Shown in pieces: positions 1-6,339 of a stretch of DNA of 16,991 nt. The position numbers and the translations under genes are program-made. The stretch comes from CAG-177 sp964587915 (lineage in GTDB: Bacteria; Bacillota; Clostridia; Oscillospirales; Acutalibacteraceae). Positions within the stretch are counted from its first letter, which is position 1, and every line of letters starts with the position of its first letter. Under the pieces are notes generated by a model. It saw only the letters and a program-made list of their open reading frames with translations, was not told the DNA's origin and did not search any database. Location of the stretch: NCBI GenBank assembly GCA_964587915.1, contig CAZPMK010000037.1:1-16991 (forward strand), given 5' to 3'.

Positions 1-1
1 T

Positions 2-70
2 CAACAGCAGCCCTCGGAAATATATTCGCTCTACCGCCTTGGAGCGGCGGTATTGCTCTTTTTTCTTCAC
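2..70 (-). CDS. Possible N-terminus of a minus-strand gene running off the left edge
   Basis: Reading leftwards from GTG at 70-68, the frame stays open to the window edge and begins MKKKEQYRRSKAVER, a lysine/arginine-rich start. A GAGG sits about 7 bases upstream (77-80), which is acceptable Shine-Dalgarno spacing. Against this, the stretch is only 23 codons, all three plus-strand frames are also open here, and the same bases form a terminator-like hairpin. I do not recognise a family. This is a tentative call, to be settled with sequence left of the window. Confidence 0.2.
   Translation of the reverse strand, partial: MKKKEQYRRSKAVERIYFRGLLL
32..64 (+). terminator. Possible terminator hairpin at the left edge
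   Basis: A 7-bp perfect inverted repeat (TACCGCC at 32-38, GGCGGTA at 46-52, 7-nt loop) is followed by TTGCTC and a run of six T (59-64). On the plus strand this reads like a rho-independent terminator for a gene lying left of the window, but the T-run begins several bases after the stem, which is weaker than usual. The same bases could alternatively be the first codons of a minus-strand gene starting at GTG 70. Confidence 0.4.
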
Positions 71-88
71 CTCACCGCCTCACTTCAT

Positions 89-130
89 CCGCCACAGGCG
101 GCGTTTCGGTGGTTCGTCCCTGAGGGGACG
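89..130. repeat. Two tandem small hairpins, repeat-like intergenic element
   Basis: Two perfect short palindromes lie close together: CCGCC-ACA-GGCGG (89-101) and CGTCCC-TGAG-GGGACG (115-130). The style (hairpins separated by short linkers in a non-coding edge) resembles dispersed palindromic elements in Clostridia genomes. No second copy exists in this window, so the repeat status is inferred. They could also be leader structures of the possible minus-strand gene at the edge. Confidence 0.35.
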
Positions 131-167
131 GCGAAATTGAAATATACCTTGCTGTAAATGCTTGCAA

Positions 168-207
168 CAAAAAAATCCTCCCATGGTTTTATCATACCGC
201 GGGAGGA
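168..207 (-). terminator. Rho-independent terminator of the PqqD-like gene
   Basis: On the minus strand a TCCTCCC...GGGAGGA stem (arms 201-207 and 176-182, 7 bp, 18-nt loop) is followed directly by a run of T (plus-strand A run ending at 175). It lies just past the stop of the PqqD-like gene at 240 and ends that transcript. Confidence 0.85.
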
Positions 208-239
208 AAATTTTCGGTGTCCGTTTTAGTCGGGCTTAT

Positions 240-503
240 TCATTCTGCAATGAGATTGCTTTTTTTGAGACTTTCAATAAAAGCGATGATATCTTCTTTC
301 GCCTGAGCTTCGCCGATACCGTATTCGTCAACGACCGCTTTTACAAGCTCATCAACCGTTTTCGGCGTTTGCATACACTCCCAAAGCATCTTACTTACGG
401 GATTGAGAACCACGATATCCGCACCGGAACCGACCGGTACGGCGAGGTATTCATCCGCTATTTCACGAATGACATATCCCGATTTCACCATATAGCTTTC
501 CAT
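240..503 (-). CDS. PqqD-like peptide-chaperone / RiPP recognition element protein
   Basis: An 87-residue protein matching the small PqqD fold: an N-terminal beta-hairpin region (YVIREIADEYLAVP), a central LNPVSKMLWECM segment typical of the family's 'N..a..iw' helix, then TVDELVKAVVDEYG and a final helix with ED..FIESLKK. In other systems such domains bind the leader of a ribosomal peptide and present it to a radical SAM or other modifying enzyme; many Firmicutes copies stand alone with unknown partners. No radical SAM gene or obvious precursor peptide is in the window, so the role here is open. The start ATG has GAGGTG 4 bases upstream. It lies 45 bases after the GH3 gene but has its own extended -10 promoter and terminator, so it can be transcribed alone. 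Family assignment is good; function is unknown. Confidence 0.8.
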   Translation of the reverse strand: MESYMVKSGYVIREIADEYLAVPVGSGADIVVLNPVSKMLWECMQTPKTVDELVKAVVDEYGIGEAQAKEDIIAFIESLKKSNLIAE

Positions 504-542
504 TTTTCACCTCTTATACTTTCTGCTCTTTATGTCAAAGAA

Positions 543-571
543 ATTATATCATACCTTTGAGCTTTTATCAA
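543..571 (-). promoter_or_regulatory. Sigma-A type promoter for the PqqD-like gene
   Basis: On the minus strand, TTGATA (566-571), a 17-bp spacer and TATAAT (543-548), with a TG one base before the -10 (extended -10). It overlaps the last codons of the GH3 gene and would start transcription near 536, giving a leader of about 33 bases. Confidence 0.75.
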
Positions 572-2987
572 CACATTTTTCCATTCCTTGGCTGTTCATT
601 ATGAATTTCAGGATATACTCGGCGTTTTGCTGTAATTCTCCGAGGGTAATGCCGTCTTTTTTGCCGTAGGTTTTGAGGAGAGTTCCGTCAGGCTTTTTTC
701 TTCCCGCTCTGCCGCCGCCGGGCATGAGTACGTTAACGCCCGCTCTTACTCTGTATGCTTGATTTCGCATTTTCGAAAATTCTGGAGAGGCTGAGGGACT
801 CATCCACCAATCGGTCATAATACAGCCGTCATAGCCCCATTCATCACGCAAAATGCACTTACAAAGTTCGTAATTATAGTGTCCCCATACGCCGTTAATT
901 TTGTTATATGAGGTCATGATATTTTGCGGTTTTGCTTCTTTTACGCAAATTTCAAAGCCTTTCAGATATATTTCACGCAATGCTCGCTCGGAAAGCCTCG
1001 AATCATTATGCGTTCTGTTCGTTTCACGGTTGTTGCAGGCAAAATGCTTCGGACAAGCGGAAACGCCCTGTGACTGAACGCCTCTGACAACGGCACTTGC
1101 AATTTTTCCGCTCAAAATCGGATCTTCGGAGAAATATTCAAAATTTCTTCCGCAGAGCGGGTCACGGTGGATATTCATTCCGGGTGCCAAAATCACATCG
1201 GAGCCGACACGCTTCATCTCCGCACCGACACAACCGTAGAGTCTTTCGACAAGCTCGGTGTTCCATGTACACGCAAGAGCAGTGCCTATCGGGAGCAGAG
1301 TTGCCGCCGCACGCAAGCGTATACCCGACGGGCCGTCCGTTGCGGTAACAGGTGAAATTCCTTTGTCTCTCAAAGATTTCAGCACACCGCCGTAAACGCC
1401 CGCATTTCCCGCCGCACCGAGAGGACTGTTCATTGTATAATCTCCCCTGCTGAGAGCTTCAAGCTCCGTAAGACTGAGCTGTGCAACAAAAGCCGTCATT
1501 TCAGCCGTACCGGATTTGACATCCGAAAGTTTAATTCCCTTATCGCCGGTAATTTCAACGGCTTCGGGAAGATTTTCAAGAATCATATTCCGTATTGAAT
1601 CCGTGCAGGCAGGTACATCTTCATACACATATCCGCCGTCCGTTGCCTTTATTCTTTTGAACGGTATTTTGGGCGATGAATGACGGGAAAGACGCTGAGT
1701 CACCGTGTCCTCGGCAAGCTCGAATTCACCGCAAGGAACCGCCGAGCGGACATCGCCGCCGATATAAAATGTATACTTGCCCTTTTCGAGAATATACGAA
1801 TGATCCTGCTCGTCATCATAGGAAGCGAGGCTTGACATGGTAATATCAAACGAGACTCTTTCCGATTCTCCCGACTTCAAAACCGCCGTTTTTGCAAAAG
1901 CCGCAAGAGTGCGGGCGGGCTTTCCGAGTCTGCCGCAGGGAGCGGAATAATAAAGCTGAACGGTTTGCTTTCCTGCATATTTACCGATATTTTTGACATC
2001 TGATGAGATTGAAAAACTCGTGCCGTTTTGCTGAAATTCAATATTCTCAAAAGAAAAATCGGTATAGCTCAACCCGAAGCCGAACGGATAGAGGACTTTA
2101 TCCCTTGCAAAGGTTTCAAACCAGCGGTAGCCGACATAAATATCTTCAGCGTAAACGGTATATTTTTTGTTATCTAAACTGCCGCAGGATGGATAATCCG
2201 AATAATCGGCGGCAATGGTGTCGGTGAGCTTTCCGCACGGAGATATTCTGCCCGAAAGGACATCTGCTATTGCGTTCCCGCTTTCCGCTCCGCATTGCCA
2301 AACATAGAGAACGGAGGAAATTTTATCGCCGTAGGATGCGATTTTTGTCATATCAATAATACTGCCGCAATTGAGCAACAAAACAACCTTTGAAAAGTAT
2401 TCGGTAACTGTATCGAGCAATTCGATTTCGGCATCAGTCAGATAATAGCTGCCCTTTTCGGCTTTGTTTTCTCTGTCCTCCCCCGCCGCTCTGCCGATAA
2501 TCACCACGGCGGCATCGGAGCATTCGGCGGCTTTTTTAACCGTTTCCGAGGCGATATGCAGTTCTTCATAGGACATCGGCCAATGCCCCCAAAAGCCGTT
2601 ATCAACGGGATTCTTTTTGCAAAGAGTTTCGTATTCATCGGCAAGACGGGTATTGATTCTTATATCGGCATCATTTCTCAAGGCCTGCATGAGGCTGACT
2701 TTATATCCCGCATTGACATCTCCGCCGGAGCCGTATCCGACATAGAAATAATCATTTTGCACCCTGCCGAAAACAGAAACAACCTGTTCTTTGCCAATGG
2801 GCAAAACACCGTCATTGTTTTTAAGCATTACAATGCTTTCCGCTCCCGCCTCACGGCAAAGAGAGGCAAGGCACAAATCATAAATATATCCGCTGTTTTC
2901 GCCCGAGGAAGTACCCTGAGCGGTCACGGAAGTTACCTTGTTTACTATTTTCCCGACAGCCTTAAAAGCCGCTTTACTTATCTTCAT
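549..2987 (-). CDS. GH3 family beta-glucosidase-type enzyme, reversed domain order
   Basis: A cytoplasmic glycoside hydrolase family 3 enzyme (no signal peptide), probably removing non-reducing-end beta-linked sugars. The usual order is swapped. The alpha/beta-sandwich half comes first (ESIVMLKNNDGVLPI near residues 51-64, AGEDRE near 168-173 holding a candidate acid/base Glu), then an Fn3-like domain (YPFGFGLSYT onward, about 300-425). The TIM barrel is last, with TDGPSGIR, KHFACNNRE and the nucleophile motif IMTDWW (Asp about residue 726 of 812). The longest frame starts at GTG 3005, but that codon lies at the predicted transcription start and its next codons contain the GGAGGA ribosome site (2994-2999), so I place the start at ATG 2987; ATG 2993 is too close to that site. 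A strong promoter sits directly upstream. Reversed-domain GH3 enzymes are known from Ruminococcus albus and Butyrivibrio, so this is an intact enzyme. Exact sugar specificity is unknown. Confidence 0.92.
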   Translation of the reverse strand: MKISKAAFKAVGKIVNKVTSVTAQGTSSGENSGYIYDLCLASLCREAGAESIVMLKNNDGVLPIGKEQVVSVFGRVQNDYFYVGYGSGGDVNAGYKVSLMQALRNDADIRINTRLADEYETLCKKNPVDNGFWGHWPMSYEELHIASETVKKAAECSDAAVVIIGRAAGEDRENKAEKGSYYLTDAEIELLDTVTEYFSKVVLLLNCGSIIDMTKIASYGDKISSVLYVWQCGAESGNAIADVLSGRISPCGKLTDTIAADYSDYPSCGSLDNKKYTVYAEDIYVGYRWFETFARDKVLYPFGFGLSYTDFSFENIEFQQNGTSFSISSDVKNIGKYAGKQTVQLYYSAPCGRLGKPARTLAAFAKTAVLKSGESERVSFDITMSSLASYDDEQDHSYILEKGKYTFYIGGDVRSAVPCGEFELAEDTVTQRLSRHSSPKIPFKRIKATDGGYVYEDVPACTDSIRNMILENLPEAVEITGDKGIKLSDVKSGTAEMTAFVAQLSLTELEALSRGDYTMNSPLGAAGNAGVYGGVLKSLRDKGISPVTATDGPSGIRLRAAATLLPIGTALACTWNTELVERLYGCVGAEMKRVGSDVILAPGMNIHRDPLCGRNFEYFSEDPILSGKIASAVVRGVQSQGVSACPKHFACNNRETNRTHNDSRLSERALREIYLKGFEICVKEAKPQNIMTSYNKINGVWGHYNYELCKCILRDEWGYDGCIMTDWWMSPSASPEFSKMRNQAYRVRAGVNVLMPGGGRAGRKKPDGTLLKTYGKKDGITLGELQQNAEYILKFIMNSQGMEKCVDKSSKV

Positions 2988-2993
2988 TTTCAT

Positions 2994-2999
2994 TCCTCC
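2994..2999 (-). promoter_or_regulatory. Ribosome binding site deciding the GH3 start
   Basis: GGAGGA on the minus strand lies 6 bases before ATG 2987, inside the longer GTG-initiated reading frame. This rules against the longer start. Confidence 0.8.
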
Positions 3000-3009
3000 G
3001 TTCACGGAT

Positions 3010-3038
3010 ACTATATCATATCAACGCCCATCGGTCAA
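3010..3038 (-). promoter_or_regulatory. Sigma-A promoter for the GH3 gene
   Basis: On the minus strand, TTGACC (3033-3038), a 17-bp spacer and TATAGT (3010-3015). It predicts a start of transcription near 3003 and a very short leader (about 16 bases to ATG 2987). It begins immediately after the terminator of the preceding operon. Confidence 0.75.
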
Positions 3039-3067
3039 CAAAAAACCGCCGCAATTAAGCGACGGTT
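3039..3067 (-). terminator. Terminator of the Dabb-GH43-lipase operon
   Basis: On the minus strand a 9-bp stem AACCGTCGC / GCGGCGGTT (3059-3067 and 3044-3052, one G-T pair, 6-nt loop) runs into a T-rich tail (plus-strand A run at 3040-3045). It starts 7 bases after the stop codon at 3074, separating this operon from the GH3 gene. Confidence 0.9.
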
Positions 3068-3073
3068 TCAAAA

Positions 3074-4888
3074 TCATTTGAACATTGCGAAGAGCTTGTC
3101 AACTATCATGGCAATGTATCTGAAGATAATCGGAGCGTTGTTGTTATCGGGAGCATCGTCATTCTTGGAAACGCCGGAATACGAATCGAGAACGGTGATA
3201 CCAAACGATATTTTGAGAGTTTCAAAGGGCTTTGCCGCCTCTTTATAGCTGACAGTAACAACATCCGTGCAAACCTTTTCAGCAGAAACGGAGATTTCTC
3301 TCGTCTCGCCGGGGAGGAGCGTAAAGCCGTGCTTCAAATCAATCTTCAGCTTGCCCGCTTCAATATCTTTAATGAACATTGTGCTGCTCTTTGAAAGGTT
3401 TTTGACAATGAGAGTACACTCGTCATCAAGAAGCATAAATGAGCTGTTGGTGCAATCGAAGGAAATTTTAATATCCGTTGTAGGAGACTCGGTCTCCATG
3501 AACTGCGGAAATTCATAAGAAGAATAGGCATCCTTCAAATCATGGGTATAAAGCAATGTTTCAACGAGCTTGAGAGATTTCTCGCACCACTCGACCTGAC
3601 CGTGAAGAAGGCGGTTGATTACCCACGTTCTGTGCGGCCAATAGCCTGCTGAAATATCAACGGTTCTGTCGGGAGAAATATTGTTTTTGCCGTTGTTTAC
3701 TGCCTGCTTGTAATCATCGGGGAAGGTTTCGCCGTAGGGAGCACAAATTGCACCGCAGGAATATTTCATGTCAACGATGCTGTCGGCATAGGTATCGGTA
3801 TTGGTGGTAAGATTGTTGCCAGTGCAAGCCTTAATCGAAACGGTAGTGCCGTATCTTTCAGCCTTTTCAAAGGTGCCGGTAATATCGGACATAAATCCGC
3901 TGTAGAACTTTTTAACCGCAGCTATAACCTCGGCGTTTTCCTTTTTATCAAGGACAAGATTTGCAAGATAATCAAACTTTTCGGGAGGAACCATTTCCCA
4001 GAAAGCGATGCAGGATTTAACGGGAGGAAGAATCAAATCATCTCTGCCTATTCTTACGGCATCGGTAAAGAAATCATCGTGAAGAATCGGCTCAATTCCC
4101 GTAAAATCAAGCTCTATGTGAAGAATATCGCTCAAAAGTCTGAGTATAATGTTGTAATCAAGAGTAACGTCCTCGTCGATTTTAAGCAAATCGGCAGCAA
4201 AGGAGGTTCCGCCCAAAACGGGAGTATCAAAAACAACATTGTCAACCTGACGGAGCTGTGCATATTTGTAAAGATACTGACCGACAACCATGCAGCCCTG
4301 ACTTATGCTGTAAATGCTTACCTTTTTCGCACCGGTAAGCTCAAGAACGTCATCAATATATTCCTTCAACTCGTCTGCGGTTATGTTGTAGTCAACACGC
4401 CAGTCATACATGAAATTGAAAACATTTTCGGCCCCGATTTTTTCGGCAACGGATTCCATATCAAGAAATTCCGAACCGGTATACGGAACGTAATCAAGCA
4501 TATCATTTGCTCTGAAAGCCTCAAGAGAGGTGTTTTTTGCTCCGCTGACGATTGGCTTCGTTTCGTAATATGAAGTACCGTCGGGATTTGTTCTTATCGG
4601 TTCAATTATGTTGGCAACGATTTTTGAAAGCTGTTCAACATAGCCTTCATCCTCGAGCCATTTGGAGATATAAGCAATCGTCTGTTCAAGGTTCATGCCC
4701 TTAACGCCGAGTGCATCAATCAAAACATCGGTTGACGGCGGAAATACGGCATCGTCACCGAGCGAAAGGGTTGTTGCACCGAAGCCTGAAACCATAACCA
4801 CGGGGGTTACGCTCTCGGCAAAGGCGAAAGGAATCGTACCGAGGATAATTACTGCGGCAAGAATGAGTGAAATAATTTTCTTCTTCAT
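3074..4888 (-). CDS. Secreted LCAT-like alpha/beta-hydrolase (lipase/acyltransferase)
   Basis: A 604-residue exported protein resembling the lecithin:cholesterol acyltransferase family of alpha/beta hydrolases, which cut or transfer acyl groups of lipids. The signal peptide runs MKKK plus a hydrophobic stretch, with likely cleavage after AFA (residue 24). The hydrolase features are PVVMVSGFG (about 29-37), FMYDWRVDY (159-167, as in LCAT), and a nucleophile elbow SISQG (194-198, Ser196) in place of the usual GxSxG. Asp407 (SPDRTVD) and His419 or His429 are candidates for the rest of the triad. Residues about 470-570 look like an Ig/Fn3-type beta domain, and the last 15 residues form a hydrophobic, basic helix. 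The longest frame adds 50 residues overlapping the GH43 gene; I reject it because the signal peptide begins at Met 4888, preceded by GGAG at 8-base spacing. Last gene of its operon, 17 bases after GH43. Substrate unknown. Confidence 0.75.
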   Translation of the reverse strand: MKKKIISLILAAVIILGTIPFAFAESVTPVVMVSGFGATTLSLGDDAVFPPSTDVLIDALGVKGMNLEQTIAYISKWLEDEGYVEQLSKIVANIIEPIRTNPDGTSYYETKPIVSGAKNTSLEAFRANDMLDYVPYTGSEFLDMESVAEKIGAENVFNFMYDWRVDYNITADELKEYIDDVLELTGAKKVSIYSISQGCMVVGQYLYKYAQLRQVDNVVFDTPVLGGTSFAADLLKIDEDVTLDYNIILRLLSDILHIELDFTGIEPILHDDFFTDAVRIGRDDLILPPVKSCIAFWEMVPPEKFDYLANLVLDKKENAEVIAAVKKFYSGFMSDITGTFEKAERYGTTVSIKACTGNNLTTNTDTYADSIVDMKYSCGAICAPYGETFPDDYKQAVNNGKNNISPDRTVDISAGYWPHRTWVINRLLHGQVEWCEKSLKLVETLLYTHDLKDAYSSYEFPQFMETESPTTDIKISFDCTNSSFMLLDDECTLIVKNLSKSSTMFIKDIEAGKLKIDLKHGFTLLPGETREISVSAEKVCTDVVTVSYKEAAKPFETLKISFGITVLDSYSGVSKNDDAPDNNNAPIIFRYIAMIVDKLFAMFK

Positions 4889-4896
4889 AAGTTGTT

Positions 4897-4900
4897 CTCC
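4897..4900 (-). promoter_or_regulatory. Ribosome binding site deciding the lipase start
   Basis: GGAG on the minus strand, 8 bases before ATG 4888, the codon that opens the signal peptide. It supports the short start over the upstream in-frame ATG at 5038. Confidence 0.65.
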
Positions 4901-4905
4901 GTTTC

Positions 4906-5847
4906 TCAAACTTCGTATCTTTTTCGCTGTGCCTGTATAATGCCGTCTTTTACCGTCATGCGGCATATACGTGCATTTCTGCGGTCGCCCGAAAGACCGT
5001 CCGATTGTACATTGCGGGCATGGTAAACCGCATACCACTCATTGTTATATTTTATCATTGAGTGATGACCCGTGCCCTCCTCCCATTCGTTGCTTTTCAG
5101 CACGGGAGCATAGGTATCGGCATCGGGATATTTTTCAAATTTGATTTTCGTCAAATCCGTTTCATCGGTTTTCGCTCTCGCATATCCGATAAAATAATTC
5201 TCATTTTCATAGCAGGAGCCGCTGTACATGAGGTAATGCCAATCGCCCTCTTTGAAGTAAAAAGCTCCTTCTATGGTGTGCCAGTGAACGCCTTTTTTAT
5301 AGCGGTCACGCCTGAATATTTCTTCATCGATTGTCGGCACAACAAGCACCGTTGGATTACCCTGTGCTGTATATGGGTCAAGCAATCTGTCAACCGCTAT
5401 GCAGGTGCCGGGTCTGTCACCGTCAAATATATTCGTGGAATAAAATATGAACAGTCCGTTCTCATTTGAAACAACATGAGAATCAATGGAAAACGGATGT
5501 AAAAGCTGCTTTGCGTTTTCAAACGGGCCGAGAGGTGACTCGGAGCTTGAAACGAACATCGTTTGTCTGTGACCGCCCTCATCGGGTGTATCGCCGAAAA
5601 ATTCAAACGAACAATACATATAATATTTGCCGTCAAGCTCTATGACGCTCGGTGCCCAAAAATCACTGACATCGGGATAAGTAAAAACCCTGCCCTCAAA
5701 TTTCCAGCCGTCAAACAGTTCATCGGAGGAATATGCATATATTCCGTCCGAACCGGTGGTGTAGATATAAAATCTTCCGCCGCTTTCGAGAATGAACGGA
5801 TCCGCCTGTCCGATATAATCATCTTTGTTTACTTTCAGAAGCTGCAT
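4906..5847 (-). CDS. GH43 family glycosidase (five-bladed beta-propeller)
   Basis: A 313-residue single-domain GH43 enzyme without signal peptide, so cytoplasmic; the family includes beta-xylosidases, alpha-arabinofuranosidases and related enzymes. The three catalytic acidic residues are visible: the general base Asp16 in GQADPFI, the pKa-modulating Asp122 in FSIDSHV, and the acid Glu193 in HTIEGAFYF. Also typical are WAPSV (64-68) and GTGHHSM (258-264, His261). The start ATG 5847 follows GAGGTG, and the upstream gene's TGA is one base away, so the two are translationally coupled. The lipase gene follows after 17 bases. The placement with a Dabb protein and a secreted lipase is unusual and gives no clear clue to substrate. 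The family call is firm; xylosidase versus arabinosidase cannot be decided by eye. Confidence 0.93.
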   Translation of the reverse strand: MQLLKVNKDDYIGQADPFILESGGRFYIYTTGSDGIYAYSSDELFDGWKFEGRVFTYPDVSDFWAPSVIELDGKYYMYCSFEFFGDTPDEGGHRQTMFVSSSESPLGPFENAKQLLHPFSIDSHVVSNENGLFIFYSTNIFDGDRPGTCIAVDRLLDPYTAQGNPTVLVVPTIDEEIFRRDRYKKGVHWHTIEGAFYFKEGDWHYLMYSGSCYENENYFIGYARAKTDETDLTKIKFEKYPDADTYAPVLKSNEWEEGTGHHSMIKYNNEWYAVYHARNVQSDGLSGDRRNARICRMTVKDGIIQAQRKRYEV

Positions 5848-5848
5848 A

Positions 5849-6145
5849 TCACACCTCTGTTTCGTAATCTATCGCAATACTTGATTCTCTGACCGAATGC
5901 ATATGCTTTTTTACAACCGAACAATGATACGAATCGTTTTGATATTTTTCAAGTGCCTCGGCATCATCAAGAAGCACCTCAAGAATCAAATCGTAGGAAC
6001 GCTCGGAATGAAGAAAGTCAATTCCGACATTTATATCACGAATGAGCGGAACATTCCCTTGCATGGACATTAAAACATCTTTTGCTTTTTCGCATTCCTC
6101 ACGGCTCGGATTTTTCAACTTAAAACAAACTATGTGCTTAATCAT
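5849..6145 (-). CDS. Dabb (stress-responsive A/B barrel) domain protein
   Basis: A 98-residue protein matching the Dabb family, a dimeric ferredoxin-like alpha/beta barrel: N-terminal IKHIVCFKLK (the strand with the family's conserved His), central NVGIDF, SYDLILEVLLDDAEAL, and YHCSVVKKHMHSV toward the end. Members occur as stress proteins and as small cyclases or oxidoreductase-like proteins; the reaction cannot be told from sequence. I use ATG 6145, with GGGGGA 6 bases upstream, rather than the TTG just before it. It is the first gene of the operon with GH43 and the lipase, and its stop TGA lies one base before the GH43 start. Divergent to iolD across a shared promoter region. Family call good, role unknown. 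Confidence 0.85.
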   Translation of the reverse strand: MIKHIVCFKLKNPSREECEKAKDVLMSMQGNVPLIRDINVGIDFLHSERSYDLILEVLLDDAEALEKYQNDSYHCSVVKKHMHSVRESSIAIDYETEV

Positions 6146-6175
6146 CAAAAATCCCCCAAATTTTCAATACATCTT

Positions 6176-6204
6176 AGAATATCATTATCAAAGACGGTTG
6201 TCAA
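6176..6204 (-). promoter_or_regulatory. Sigma-A promoter of the Dabb-GH43-lipase operon
   Basis: On the minus strand, a perfect TTGACA (6199-6204), 17-bp spacer and TATTCT (6176-6181). Transcription would start near 6169, about 25 bases before the Dabb start codon. Confidence 0.8.
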
Positions 6205-6270
6205 TACACATTCGGGCATTTTTGTATGATTTTTTAAGAATATATATTGTATATTTTCTGTGAATGCACC

Positions 6271-6299
6271 TTGACTTGCACTATACATGGTGATATAAT
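6271..6299 (+). promoter_or_regulatory. Sigma-A promoter of the iolDE operon
   Basis: TTGACT (6271-6276), 17-bp spacer and perfect TATAAT (6294-6299). The start would be near 6306, with the ribosome site AGGAG at 6328-6332 seven bases before the iolD ATG. Two repeats overlap it: the direct repeat TGCAC (6265-6269, 6277-6281) and an inverted repeat around the -10. Confidence 0.85.
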
Positions 6300-6305
6300 T
6301 GTATA
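6282..6305. promoter_or_regulatory. Candidate operator around the iolD -10
   Basis: A perfect 6-bp inverted repeat, TATACA (6282-6287) and TGTATA (6300-6305) with 12 bases between, straddles the -10 box, where a bound repressor would block polymerase. The region is AT-rich, so chance is possible. No regulator gene is in the window. Confidence 0.35.
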
Positions 6306-6339
6306 AAATCATGCAACTAACCTCAAAAGGAGAAATGAT

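Noticed and set aside
1097..1348. Plus-strand frames within the GH3 gene
   Set aside because: They are antisense shadows of the conserved barrel region, with no ribosome site and arginine-rich composition.
2988..3005. GTG start for the GH3 gene
   Set aside because: The codon sits at the predicted transcription start and its next codons are the Shine-Dalgarno sequence of the real start.
2556..3248. A 230-codon plus-strand frame across the GH3/lipase junction
   Set aside because: It runs antisense through the GH3 start, its promoter, the terminator and the lipase end, which are all well supported on the minus strand.
4889..5038. N-terminal 50-residue extension of the lipase gene
   Set aside because: It overlaps the GH43 coding end, carries no ribosome site, and would bury a clear signal peptide. 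The start at 4888 is better.
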